From contig NZ_FXAO01000001.1 of the NCBI RefSeq assembly GCF_900177645.1, forward strand, positions 584,712 through 648,711: a stretch of 64,000 bases of DNA. Direction: 5' to 3'. Shown one piece after another: positions 56,019 to 64,000 of the stretch. The position numbers and the translations under genes are program-made. A model generated the notes under the pieces. That model did not search any database. It was not told the DNA's origin and saw only the letters and a program-made list of their open reading frames with translations. The first letter of the stretch is position 1. Every line of letters begins with the position of its first letter. The stretch is from Arenibacter troitsensis. GTDB taxonomy: Bacteria > Bacteroidota > Bacteroidia > Flavobacteriales > Flavobacteriaceae.

Positions 56019-56944
56019 TAATTGTTCTTTAAACTAACGGATGAATAGTATGCTTTATCCCTTTTAATTTTATTGTACCGAGGTATGTAAGTCGCCAAAA
56101 ATACAATAAAAACTATTGGAGCTATAGCCCAAATTGCAAATAACAAATAATATTTGAACAAAACCAGCAATTTTTTTCGTTTCGGATTGCCCGAAGGTCC
56201 TTTCTTTATAATAAGGTTGGCCCATTTCGTAAACAAAACATTGCCTCTTATGTCAGTCTGTATCAGCAAGGGTTTTACTTTAACGGCATCCAATGCTAAC
56301 AATTCATCCTGTAGGTTGGCGTAATCATTTGTTAATAGCGCCTTCCGGATAGGCGTTCCAAATTTTTCAGAAGCTTTTACATCCTCGTCGGAAACCCCCG
56401 GTTTGGGAAAAATGCCAAGGTATTTGGTTTTTTTTCCGCCCAACATCCAATGTACTATGGTAATAACGCTTATGTGATTTATATGGCGGTCTACTAGAGC
56501 TATATTGCCTACTAACTTGGCATTACAGGCAACCAGAAGGCGTTTCATTTTTTCCTGTGCCATTAACCACATATTTCTACAGGCAATTACCGTAACTACC
56601 GGTGTCTGGTCCAATAATTTCTTGGCAACATCGGATTTTAAAAAAGAATTAATGGGTATGGAAGGGGTTAAGTACCAAACCTGGTAACCGAGAATTATGA
56701 GGTCATATTTCCTTTCAAGGATATCGGCCTTTGGTGGCTTTAGCTCACAGGGTATTTGAAGGAAGGATTCAGGAAATGCATCATAGAAATCTTCCTGTTT
56801 CCAGGGAAATTTATAGTCATTTTCGGGACTTATCCTATAATAAGTGATATTTACGTTCTTACCTTCTATAGAAGAGGCTACATTTTGAACAATATCCAAC
56901 AACTGCCCGGATTGGGAATAATAAACTATAAGAACTTCTTTCAT
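56018..56944 (-). CDS. darA: DarA, dialkylresorcinol aromatising enzyme
   Basis: 308 residues. The N-terminal flavodoxin-like fold starts EVLIVYYSQSGQLLDIVQNV with an S-x-S-G phosphate loop. A C-terminal membrane helix (about 268-290, LLVLFKYYLLFAIWAIAP) suggests inner-membrane anchoring. DarA oxidises the cyclohexanedione made by DarB to the aromatic resorcinol. Only the flavodoxin layout is visible here; the substrate is known from the family. Confidence 0.85.
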   Translation of the reverse strand: MKEVLIVYYSQSGQLLDIVQNVASSIEGKNVNITYYRISPENDYKFPWKQEDFYDAFPESFLQIPCELKPPKADILERKYDLIILGYQVWYLTPSIPINSFLKSDVAKKLLDQTPVVTVIACRNMWLMAQEKMKRLLVACNAKLVGNIALVDRHINHISVITIVHWMLGGKKTKYLGIFPKPGVSDEDVKASEKFGTPIRKALLTNDYANLQDELLALDAVKVKPLLIQTDIRGNVLFTKWANLIIKKGPSGNPKRKKLLVLFKYYLLFAIWAIAPIVFIVFLATYIPRYNKIKRDKAYYSSVSLKNN

Positions 56945-57032
56945 GGTAAGCTATTGATATTCATTATAACACCGCCAAGATTGTCATTATTTTAGTACCT
57001 GTAAGGCTTTCATTTTGACTTTTGGCATGGTT

Positions 57033-57040
57033 CAAATTTA
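57033..57040 (-). promoter_or_regulatory. -7-like element TAAATTTG upstream of darA
   Basis: CAAATTTA on the plus strand is the reverse complement of TAAATTTG, a TAnnTTTG match about 90 bases upstream of darA. No -33 at the usual spacing. The 164-nt gap before darA is one of the larger breaks in the operon, so an internal promoter here is reasonable. Confidence 0.35.
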
Positions 57041-57108
57041 ATTTTAATTTTTGGATCGGTGCCAGATTTGTATAGTGCAACCAAAACTAGGTGTTATCCT
57101 AACCGAAC

Positions 57109-57990
57109 TTAGTTCTTTGAACCCCAAAAATCAAAATAGTTAAACCATTGTAATGGATATTGTTCTATAATCCATTCCATACTTTTAATATAATTGGCTA
57201 ATAATCCTTCGGCATCCCTTTTCTTAAAATCTGCTTTTCTGGCGTAAAGATGATAGTGTTTATTGGTTTCCTTCATTACATATACAAACAGGACCGGTAC
57301 GTTTAATCTGGATCCCATTAAAAATGGACCGGAAGGAAATTGTGCTTGTTCACCCAAAATCGGAGCGGTCATTAACTTGGCGGTTGTTGCATATCTATCC
57401 CCGGTCATGCAAATAATTTCATTTTTTGCCAAGGCGGCATTCATTTCAAAGATATGGGAAAGATCGTCCTGTAGGATGATAAATTTGGTAGATGATTTCT
57501 TAATATACCTGTCAAGGTATTCCTTGATAGCCCTATGCTCGGCATCCGTGGTAAGTAAATTAATAGTGGCGCTTCCTTCCAATTCGTCCAGAAAAAACTC
57601 TGCTATTTCGAAGTTGCCCAAATGCGCACTGATCAGAATTCCACCTTTTTTGTTGGCCAAGGTTTCATTTAGATGCTCTATTCCGTCAAAATGGTAGGTG
57701 AATCTATTTCTTAGGCCGGAGGAAATGGCTACTTTGTCCAAAATGGTCTGTCCAAAGACATAATAGCTTTTGTAAATGGATACAATACTTTTTAGGGTGC
57801 CGTATTTGAGTCTTTTACGAAAGTAATAATAACTGGACTTAGTACTTGCAGGGGCAAAAAAGCAAAAATAAAAGGCAACAAAATATAGGATAAAATAGGC
57901 CGATCCCAATCCAAGCCTTCTAATGGAGAAAACAAAAATCTTATAACCTAAAACGGAACCTCTGGACTTTCCTTTCCATTGATTTGGCAT
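57109..57990 (-). CDS. LpxL/HtrB-type lipid acyltransferase
   Basis: 293 residues. An N-terminal hydrophobic segment (about 28-50) anchors it. The catalytic HxxxxE is in SAHLGNFE (H118-E123 region), followed by GDRYATTAKLM and PSGPFLMGSRLNVPVLFVY. It lies 17 nt after the ACP gene and transfers an acyl group from ACP. In a flexirubin cluster it is the strongest candidate for esterifying the resorcinol with the polyene. Attachment to a lipid is the alternative. Confidence 0.83.
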   Translation of the reverse strand: MPNQWKGKSRGSVLGYKIFVFSIRRLGLGSAYFILYFVAFYFCFFAPASTKSSYYYFRKRLKYGTLKSIVSIYKSYYVFGQTILDKVAISSGLRNRFTYHFDGIEHLNETLANKKGGILISAHLGNFEIAEFFLDELEGSATINLLTTDAEHRAIKEYLDRYIKKSSTKFIILQDDLSHIFEMNAALAKNEIICMTGDRYATTAKLMTAPILGEQAQFPSGPFLMGSRLNVPVLFVYVMKETNKHYHLYARKADFKKRDAEGLLANYIKSMEWIIEQYPLQWFNYFDFWGSKN

Positions 57991-58007
57991 TTTTTGCGAT
58001 TAATATT

Positions 58008-58250
58008 TTAGTTTAATTTCTGCTCTATAAGGTCATAAAAGTCTTGTAATGTAATAACATTAATGAAATCTTCCCCCACCAATTTAACACTAAAGTTAGA
58101 TTCGATGGCCACTACTAAATCAACAAAATCCAAACTGTCCAATTCAAGGGTTTTCTTTAAATTGGCCATTGGAGAAATATCATCGGCATCAACTTCAAAT
58201 TCATCTATAAGAAAGTTGTTTATTTTATCAATAATTACTTCTTTATTCAT
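58008..58250 (-). CDS. acyl carrier protein (second)
   Basis: 80 residues, acidic. The phosphopantetheine serine is S39 in LELDSLDFVDL. It lies between an active ketosynthase gene (2-nt gap) and the LpxL-type gene. It may be the carrier handed to that acyltransferase. Confidence 0.9.
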   Translation of the reverse strand: MNKEVIIDKINNFLIDEFEVDADDISPMANLKKTLELDSLDFVDLVVAIESNFSVKLVGEDFINVITLQDFYDLIEQKLN

Positions 58251-58252
58251 TT

Positions 58253-59476
58253 TTAATCTTTCACTTTTTTTATTAGCAATGCTGAATTTGTACCTCCAAA
58301 TCCAAAAGAATTCGACAAAAATACATCAATTTTTTTATCCAGTGTTTTTCTTACCAGATTTAATTTGGCCGCATCTTCGTCAGGATTTTCGAGATTTATA
58401 TTAGGCGCAATAAACGAATGTTCCATCATGAGCATGGAATATACGATTTCACTGGCACCTGCCATCCAACATTCATGACCTGTCATGGATTTTGTAGAAC
58501 TAACGTAGGGGCCGTTATCCCCAAAAACGGCAAATATGGCCTTGGCTTCATTGGAATCCCCTACGGGAGTGGAGGTGGCATGGGCATTTACGTAATCTAT
58601 TTCATTAGGCTTTATCTGGGCTTGGTCTATAGCCTTTTTCATGGCCAATGTGGGGCCATCAACGTTTGGAGTAGAGATATGATCCCCATTGGAGGAAAAC
58701 CCATAGCCAATAATTTCACCTAAAATAAGAGCATTTCTTTTTTTAGCGGATTCATAACTTTCAACTATAAGGGATGCTGCACCTCCGCTAGGCACCAATC
58801 CGTCCCTACTTTTGTCGAATGGGCGGGAGGCGGCCCCAGGTGCTGCATCGTTGACAGAAAATACCCCAAGGCCATCAAAACTTCCCATGGCCAATTCATT
58901 GATTTCTTGGGTTCCTCCACAAATGATACAATCTTGAAGCCCACTTTTAATTAATTGATAGGCGATTCCAATGGCATGCGATCCGCTTGCACATGCCGCA
59001 CTTACCGTGAAGTTGATTCCCCTCAATTTAAAAATGGTAGAGAGGTTCATGGTTACAGAGGAGTTCATGGCCTTAAAAATGGCACCGGAACCTACTAAAG
59101 TAGTATCTTTCTTTTCCCTTAGTTTGTCTATAGATTCTATTACGGATTTGGCAGTGCTATCATTTCCGTACAGTACGCCTACTTCATTATTGTCTATATA
59201 CTCTTGGGAGATACCTGCATTTTTTAAGGCCTCCAAGGTGGCAATATATGCATAGGCTCCTTCCTCGCCCAGACTTAGTCGTTGCCTTCTTGTGAGTAAA
59301 TCTTTTAGGTCTGGTTCCTCTACCATACCCGTTAAACAGGAGCGATATCCAAATTCCTTGCGTTTTTCGTCATAAACAATACCTGAAGTTCCATTGTATA
59401 GAGATTCTTTTACTTCGTCCAAGTTTTTTCCTAAGCAAGAGTATATTCCCATACCTGTAATTACGACCCTCTTCAT
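58253..59476 (-). CDS. beta-ketoacyl-ACP synthase (KAS II type), catalytically intact
   Basis: 407 residues. The nucleophile C162 is in VSAACASGSH, and the histidine motifs are NAHATSTPVGD and GHECWMAGAS. The full-length, FabF-like form suggests the main elongating ketosynthase of this part of the cluster. It is paired with the ACP gene downstream and fabG upstream (17-nt gap). Confidence 0.92.
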   Translation of the reverse strand: MKRVVITGMGIYSCLGKNLDEVKESLYNGTSGIVYDEKRKEFGYRSCLTGMVEEPDLKDLLTRRQRLSLGEEGAYAYIATLEALKNAGISQEYIDNNEVGVLYGNDSTAKSVIESIDKLREKKDTTLVGSGAIFKAMNSSVTMNLSTIFKLRGINFTVSAACASGSHAIGIAYQLIKSGLQDCIICGGTQEINELAMGSFDGLGVFSVNDAAPGAASRPFDKSRDGLVPSGGAASLIVESYESAKKRNALILGEIIGYGFSSNGDHISTPNVDGPTLAMKKAIDQAQIKPNEIDYVNAHATSTPVGDSNEAKAIFAVFGDNGPYVSSTKSMTGHECWMAGASEIVYSMLMMEHSFIAPNINLENPDEDAAKLNLVRKTLDKKIDVFLSNSFGFGGTNSALLIKKVKD

Positions 59477-59493
59477 TTTTCCTTGTAATATTT

Positions 59494-60237
59494 TTAAGAA
59501 TATATTCCTCCGTTAATATTTATGACCTCACCCGTAATATACGACGACTTTTTGGATGCCAAAAAGGAAACCAAATGGGCAACCTCCCCAGCTTCCCCAA
59601 AACGGTTCATGGGAATCATTTTTTTAAGCTCTTTTTCATCAAGATCACCGGTCATATCTGTTTTTATAAAACCTGGTGCCACTGCATTAACGGTGATGTT
59701 CCTTTTTGCTATTTCTTGGGCCAACGCCTTTGTGCCTGCTATTATTCCCCCTTTTGCGGCAGAATAATTAACCTGACCCGGTGTTCCCTTAAGACCGGAT
59801 ACCGAAACCATATTTATGATCCTGCCATATTTATGAACCAATAATTTTTGGATCAGGTGATTGGTAACATTGAAAAAACCATTTAAACTGGTGTTGATGA
59901 CATTGTTCCAATCCTCAGGTTTCATCCACATAAAAAGTCCGTCCTTGGTGATGCCGGCATTGTTTACAATTACCTCTATAATAGCGTCTTTGTTGGTCTC
60001 ATGCCAAAGATCCAATTTATTTTGTACATCCTTATTGTCAGCTACATTAAACTGTATAAGCTCGGCACTTCCACCAATTTTTTCTATTTCATTTAAGGTT
60101 TCCCGTGCAGCTGATTCGTTGTTTATATAATTTATTAGAATCTTATACTCGGTATCCAGTGCGAGCTGAAGGCATATAGCTTTTCCGATTCCTCTAGACC
60201 CTCCGGTTACCAGTGCAAATTTCTTTTTTTCGCTCAT
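59494..60237 (-). CDS. fabG: 3-oxoacyl-ACP reductase
   Basis: 247 residues, short-chain dehydrogenase/reductase fold. The cofactor loop GGSRGIGKA (about 12-20), NNAGITKDG, catalytic S in MVSVSGL and Y/K in YSAAKGG, and a NGGIYS end are all present. It reduces the 3-keto group after each condensation, before the hot-dog proteins remove water. It is a cluster-borne FabG; the host fabG would be elsewhere. Confidence 0.92.
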   Translation of the reverse strand: MSEKKKFALVTGGSRGIGKAICLQLALDTEYKILINYINNESAARETLNEIEKIGGSAELIQFNVADNKDVQNKLDLWHETNKDAIIEVIVNNAGITKDGLFMWMKPEDWNNVINTSLNGFFNVTNHLIQKLLVHKYGRIINMVSVSGLKGTPGQVNYSAAKGGIIAGTKALAQEIAKRNITVNAVAPGFIKTDMTGDLDEKELKKMIPMNRFGEAGEVAHLVSFLASKKSSYITGEVININGGIYS

Positions 60238-60255
60238 TTATTTAGTTAGTGTGAT

Positions 60256-61392
60256 TTAATTTTTTACGTCGTCGAATACCTCCGCATTTTCGTACCATTT
60301 ATTGCCCAAAACCTCTCCCTTCGCATTTAGAAAGCCCCATTCTTTGTTATATTTTACTCGGGCAAGACCATTGATGAACCCTTTTTCCAAATTCTTTTGA
60401 AAGATAGAGAACGATAATCCTGCGGTAATATCATATTCGGGTTGTATTGCCCAATTGCCGGTCTTATCTATAAAGCCCCATTTTTTTTCTTTTGCAGGGG
60501 CAAGACCGTTTGCTGAGAACACCTCGGCATCCTTAAACTTGAAATCTATGACCTTTTCGCCCTTCTCATTAATATATCCCCAATTTTTGTTCATGAATAC
60601 CGGGGCCAATCCTTGACTAAAATCCCTTGCCTTATCATAGGTAGGGGGTATGACCCACTCTCCTTTGTTATTGATAAAACCCATCAATTTATTGCTTCGG
60701 GCATATGTTAAGTCCGATTTGTCTGTGAATTCCCAGATCTTATCGGCATTCTTTACCTGGTAAAAGTTGCCATTGGCAACAATACCAAAGGTATCCTGTT
60801 TTTTTACCCAAACACCTTTGCTGTTATAATCTCCAATTTCTTGATTCTCAATGGGGATGTAGATTTCTCCCTTTTTGTTGATCATTCCCCATAGCTCACC
60901 TTTTCTTGCCTTGGCATATCCGTCTATAAAGGGTTTTATTTCATCAAAATCCGGTTCCACGATTAATTTTCCGTCGGTTCCTAAAAGACCAATTTTTTCG
61001 CCCCTTTTGAAAAACGCCACCCCATTGTCAAAATCATAATATTTATCCGAAACAGGTGTTTCCAAGGTTTCACCGGAAACATTGATATAGTGCCATTGGT
61101 CACCTTTGTTTACCAATGCCAGCCCGGAATTAAATTCTTTTACATGCTCATATTCCGGTTGAATTGCCCACTCTCCGGAAGTATTTATGTAACCCCATTT
61201 GTCGCCCATTGAGGCGGCGGCGCGTTCGTTGGTAAAGTTGTCCGCTTTCTTGAACTGCGGCTTTATCGCATATTCCCCTGAGGTATTAATATACCCAAAA
61301 AGGCCATTTTCCCTTACCAAGGCATACTCTTGAGAATAAAAATGACCAAAAACTAAAAAAAGTGCAACCGAAAATCCAATCTTTGTTTTCAT
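60256..61392 (-). CDS. WG-repeat protein, exported
   Basis: 378 residues from the ATG at 61392; an upstream in-frame start at 61437 would hide the signal peptide MKTKIGFSVALFLVFGHFYSQ. The mature part is made of about nine WG (KWGYINxxGEWxIxPxYD) repeats running the whole length, a beta-propeller-like or solenoid fold. Its function in the cluster is unknown; a binding or scaffold role is possible. It lies 18 nt downstream of the fabG start and separates fabG from the lyase gene. Confidence 0.8.
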   Translation of the reverse strand: MKTKIGFSVALFLVFGHFYSQEYALVRENGLFGYINTSGEYAIKPQFKKADNFTNERAAASMGDKWGYINTSGEWAIQPEYEHVKEFNSGLALVNKGDQWHYINVSGETLETPVSDKYYDFDNGVAFFKRGEKIGLLGTDGKLIVEPDFDEIKPFIDGYAKARKGELWGMINKKGEIYIPIENQEIGDYNSKGVWVKKQDTFGIVANGNFYQVKNADKIWEFTDKSDLTYARSNKLMGFINNKGEWVIPPTYDKARDFSQGLAPVFMNKNWGYINEKGEKVIDFKFKDAEVFSANGLAPAKEKKWGFIDKTGNWAIQPEYDITAGLSFSIFQKNLEKGFINGLARVKYNKEWGFLNAKGEVLGNKWYENAEVFDDVKN

Positions 61393-61525
61393 CTGATATT
61401 TTTTAAAATTAAAATGTTCATATTCAATACTTACCAAGTAAGGACTTGGTATAGGTTTAAGATTAAACTAAGCCACTATTAAATTATGGATTATTTTATT
61501 TCAATAACTTATCTAACTAAAATTT

Positions 61526-63082
61526 TTAATTAAGCTCCTTACACGCGTAAATTTCTTCTTCAAAATTTAGAATAAAATTCTTCACTTTATTTACATAAGG
61601 ATACATGGGTACGTCCTTGTCGGAGATAGGGGGGACCAAATTTCTAATATCATCATACATTTTTTTTGTTTTTGATGATATTTTATCCTGTACTTTCAAA
61701 TATTCAATGGCCTGGACAATAGTTATTGTTTCTATTGCTAGGACCTCGAAAGTATTTTCGATTACTTTTTTGGTAATATTGGCTGCGTTGGTTCCCATGC
61801 TAACAATATCCTGATTGTCGTTGTTGTTGGGGATACTATGCACGTACATGGGATTGGACAACATTTGGTTCTCTGCAGTGGTGGAGGTGGCAGTAAACTG
61901 TACACCCTGCATCCCAAAATTTAAACCAAGTGTACCAAGATTGACAAATGGGGGAAGTATATTATTTAGATTTGGATTTAAAAGGTAATTTAATTGTCTT
62001 TCGGCGAGCATGCTCATTTTGGTCACAATTAATTTAAGCTTGTCCATTTCAAGGGAAACATAATCGCCGTGAAAATTTCCGCCATGGTAAACATGCTCTT
62101 TTTCAACATCCACGATAGGGTTGTCATTGGCCGAATTAACTTCTTCAATAAGAATTTTTTCCACGTTGTTCAAAGTATCTAGGACCGGGCCTAAAATTTG
62201 GGGTACGCATCTCAAGGAATAGTATTCCTGAACCTTTTCCTCGAAAATTGTAACTTCATTATTGCCATTGTACAAATGGTGTTCCCTTTTACGGGTAAGT
62301 GTACTATCCTTCAAATGATGTCTCATCGATTTGGCAATCTGCTGCTGGCCCTTGTGCTTTTTGGACTGATTTAGTTCTAGGGACAAATGGTCATCATAGG
62401 CCTGCACTATTTCATTGATGGCGGAAGAACAGCATATCATCCAATCCAATAACTTTCTAGTATTTATGGTATTGATCAGACCTATACCGGTCATAACGGA
62501 AGTTCCATTTATAAGTGCCAAGCCCTCTCTTAGGGTAATGGTAATTGGCTTTAGGTTTTCAAGTTTAAAAACTTCTTCCGTTGGTCTTCTCTCGCCCTTG
62601 TAAAATACTTCACCTTCGCCTATAAGTACTAGGGCAATATGTGCCAGTTGTACTAAATCGCCACTGGCTCCAACACCACCGTGCTCAAAAATTACAGGGG
62701 TAATGTTTTTATTGATAAGGGAAGTCATTAATTCTATAACCGAAATATGTACACCCGAATGCCCAAGGCTCAAAGTGTTCAATCTGGCCAACATGGCGGC
62801 CTTAACATATTGTTCTGGGATTAAATTGCCCGTTCCGGAAGCGTGGCTCCTGATTAGGTTATATTGTAATTGAATTCGGTCGGAGTCGTTTATTTTGTAT
62901 TGGGCCATTGGGCCAAAACCTGTATTTACACCGTAAATAATTTTGTTTTGGGAGAATTGGCTTAAAAAATTAAAACTATTTTCAACGGTGGTTAAAACGT
63001 CTTTATTTATTAAAATAGCTTCTTCCTTAAAAATTATGCGATAGAAATCCTCTATTCCCAACTTTCCTTTAATAGTCAACAT
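61526..63082 (-). CDS. tyrosine ammonia-lyase of the HAL/PAL family (flexirubin starter enzyme)
   Basis: 518 residues from the ATG at 63082. The MIO prosthetic group forms from A139-S140-G141 in HGGVGASGDLVQL. YGVNTGFGPMA, the QYNLIRSH substrate-pocket segment (S79-H80), and NNNDNQDIVSMG are present. The sequence follows the Flavobacterium johnsoniae tyrosine ammonia-lyase closely as I remember it, more than histidine ammonia-lyase, despite sharing the SH pair. It should make 4-coumarate for the polyene starter. The longer reading to 63151 would overlap the promoter, so 63082 is preferred. Confidence 0.88.
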   Translation of the reverse strand: MLTIKGKLGIEDFYRIIFKEEAILINKDVLTTVENSFNFLSQFSQNKIIYGVNTGFGPMAQYKINDSDRIQLQYNLIRSHASGTGNLIPEQYVKAAMLARLNTLSLGHSGVHISVIELMTSLINKNITPVIFEHGGVGASGDLVQLAHIALVLIGEGEVFYKGERRPTEEVFKLENLKPITITLREGLALINGTSVMTGIGLINTINTRKLLDWMICCSSAINEIVQAYDDHLSLELNQSKKHKGQQQIAKSMRHHLKDSTLTRKREHHLYNGNNEVTIFEEKVQEYYSLRCVPQILGPVLDTLNNVEKILIEEVNSANDNPIVDVEKEHVYHGGNFHGDYVSLEMDKLKLIVTKMSMLAERQLNYLLNPNLNNILPPFVNLGTLGLNFGMQGVQFTATSTTAENQMLSNPMYVHSIPNNNDNQDIVSMGTNAANITKKVIENTFEVLAIETITIVQAIEYLKVQDKISSKTKKMYDDIRNLVPPISDKDVPMYPYVNKVKNFILNFEEEIYACKELN

Positions 63083-63148
63083 GTATATAAATTCAATATT
63101 TAAAAAGTAAATTGAATAACAATTAATAAAAATAGTTATTTTGGATTG

Positions 63149-63156
63149 CAAATGTA
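63149..63156 (-). promoter_or_regulatory. -7 element TACATTTG of the ammonia-lyase gene
   Basis: CAAATGTA on the plus strand is TACATTTG on the minus strand, matching TAnnTTTG. It lies about 67 bases upstream of the ATG at 63082 and inside the longer ORF reading, which supports the shorter protein. No -33 TTTG found at 19 bases; the best nearby CAAT is at 15. It would start the long minus-strand operon. Confidence 0.45.
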
Positions 63157-63187
63157 TGATATTTAACCAATCAATATTTTAAAAATA

Positions 63188-64000
63188 ATGAATCAACGTT
63201 TAGTGGAAGTCTTGGTAATTGGCGCAGGGCCTTCTGGTTGTGTCTCGGCAGCTTATTTGCAAGGTCAGGGAATTAAAGTTCAAGTGGTTGAAAAAAGTAT
63301 TTTTCCCAGGTTTGTTATAGGGGAAAGTCTTTTGCCCAGATGTATGGATCATTTTGAGGAAGTAGGTCTGTTGGACGGTTTGAATGCCTTTGGTTTTGAA
63401 AAGAAATTTGGAGCCCGATTTATAAAAGGGGAGAAAATCTGCGAGTTCGATTTTAGTAAGAAACACACCAAGGGTTGGGATTGGACCTGGCAGGTTCCAA
63501 GAGCGGATTTTGACCAGGTATTGGTTGAGGAGCTTACCAAGAAGGGAGTGGATGTCTCTTTTGGACATGAGGTGGTAGATGTTGTTATAGGGGAAAATGG
63601 GGAATCGATAACTACCATAAAGGACGAAAACGGAATACCATACCAGGTTAAGGCCAAATACATTATAGATTCCAGTGGTTATGGGAGGGTTTTGCCCAGA
63701 TTGCTGGATTTGGACAAACCTTCGGTATTGCCCAATCACTCTTCCATTTTTACACATGTTGTGGATGTAAATCGCCCAGAGGGTAGGGAAGGGACCCTAA
63801 TTACGTTTGATGTTATAGAGACCGAGGTATGGCTATGGGTAATTCCATTTTCCAATGGAAGAACCAGTATTGGTTACGTAGGCCCTACAGAATTTTTGGA
63901 GTCTTTTGAAGGTAGTAACAGCGAAAAATTGAGCCAATTATTAAAGCTGTCGGATTATTATTATGAACGCTTTAGAGGGGTTGATTTTTTATTTGAACCA
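63188..64000 (+). CDS. FAD-dependent halogenase-like oxidoreductase (partial, 3' end outside window)
   Basis: At least 271 residues are visible, from the ATG at 63188 to the window edge with no stop. The FAD fold starts VLVIGAGPSGCVSAAYL (9-25), followed by EKSIFPRFVIGESLLP. The halogenase signature W-x-W-x-I-P is present at W215-W217-I219-P220. K73 in FEKKFGARF occupies the usual K-x-G-A-x-F position of the catalytic lysine. A chlorinating or brominating role on the phenolic ring is therefore the best guess; a hydroxylase is the alternative. It is divergent from the lyase gene across a 105-bp shared promoter gap. Confidence 0.75.
   Translation, partial: MNQRLVEVLVIGAGPSGCVSAAYLQGQGIKVQVVEKSIFPRFVIGESLLPRCMDHFEEVGLLDGLNAFGFEKKFGARFIKGEKICEFDFSKKHTKGWDWTWQVPRADFDQVLVEELTKKGVDVSFGHEVVDVVIGENGESITTIKDENGIPYQVKAKYIIDSSGYGRVLPRLLDLDKPSVLPNHSSIFTHVVDVNRPEGREGTLITFDVIETEVWLWVIPFSNGRTSIGYVGPTEFLESFEGSNSEKLSQLLKLSDYYYERFRGVDFLFEP

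Noticed and set aside
61526-63082. Histidine ammonia-lyase (hutH) for histidine catabolism
   Set aside because: No hutU, hutI or hutG beside it, and the sequence and neighbours match flavobacterial tyrosine ammonia-lyase. The SH pair in the pocket alone does not separate the two.
63200-63757. 185-residue minus-strand ORF at the right edge
   Set aside because: It lies opposite the halogenase-like gene, whose FAD and WxWxIP motifs show that the plus strand is coding.
1-64000. Insertion sequences, prophage, CRISPR, riboswitch and rRNA
   Set aside because: No transposase, integrase, repeat-spacer array or conserved RNA element was recognised on reading both strands. Short or divergent elements could be missed without a search.

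Overview
The window is a chromosomal segment from a member of the Bacteroidota, most likely a Flavobacteriaceae. The evidence is the moderately low GC content, the TAnnTTTG type -7 promoter elements upstream of many starts, very weak Shine-Dalgarno signals, lipobox lipoproteins, small flavobacterial families, and the pigment cluster that fills the right half. A genus cannot be named from the sequence alone. No insertion sequence, prophage, CRISPR array or rRNA was seen. One tRNA gene (Arg, ACG anticodon) lies at the left edge.

Left third (1-23 kb): housekeeping genes. These are apt, a 50-codon conserved small gene convergent with apt, ndk, a DciA/DUF721 protein, a lipoprotein, recF, a TPR membrane protein, ribH, a small membrane protein, mutL (its endonuclease motifs look lost), two tandem rhomboid proteases and an EEP-family hydrolase. 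A DUF1080/Gfo-Idh-MocA pair follows. Then come DUF6122, WbqC, lepB, dapB, DUF5683, parB and parA, and finally methylmalonyl-CoA mutase (two subunits), a DivIC/FtsB-like protein and udk.

Middle (23-31.5 kb): two exported SxxK serine hydrolases of the class A beta-lactamase fold flank a 951-residue membrane protein. That protein fuses a nucleotide-transporter-like domain to HEAT repeats. Next is an exported PEP-utilising dikinase-like protein whose domain order resembles glucan water dikinase.

Right half (31.7-64 kb): a nearly continuous minus-strand flexirubin-type cluster, that is, an aryl polyene ester of a dialkylresorcinol. Tyrosine ammonia-lyase should supply 4-coumarate, and the PaaK-like adenylating enzyme should activate it. 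Two acyl carrier proteins, three ketosynthases with intact catalytic residues, a Cys-less chain-length-factor-like ketosynthase, a half-length ketosynthase-like protein, FabG and three hot-dog proteins should build the polyene chain. DarB and DarA should build the dialkylresorcinol. Candidates for the ester-forming step are an LpxL-type acyltransferase, a BtrH-like protein, a lipoprotein C45 acyltransferase and the PlsC domain of an MMPL fusion. An ABC exporter, the MMPL protein, a LolA-like carrier with a companion lipoprotein and a small beta-barrel probably move the pigment to the outer membrane. At the right edge, divergent from the lyase, is a truncated flavin-dependent halogenase-like gene carrying the WxWxIP motif, which suggests a chlorinated pigment.

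Flexirubin clusters are a known class. The less explained parts are the inactive ketosynthase relatives, the BtrH/small-protein pair, the C45-cupin-FAD tailoring block, the exported dikinase and the possible halogenase. All functional statements are from reading the sequence; no database search was run.
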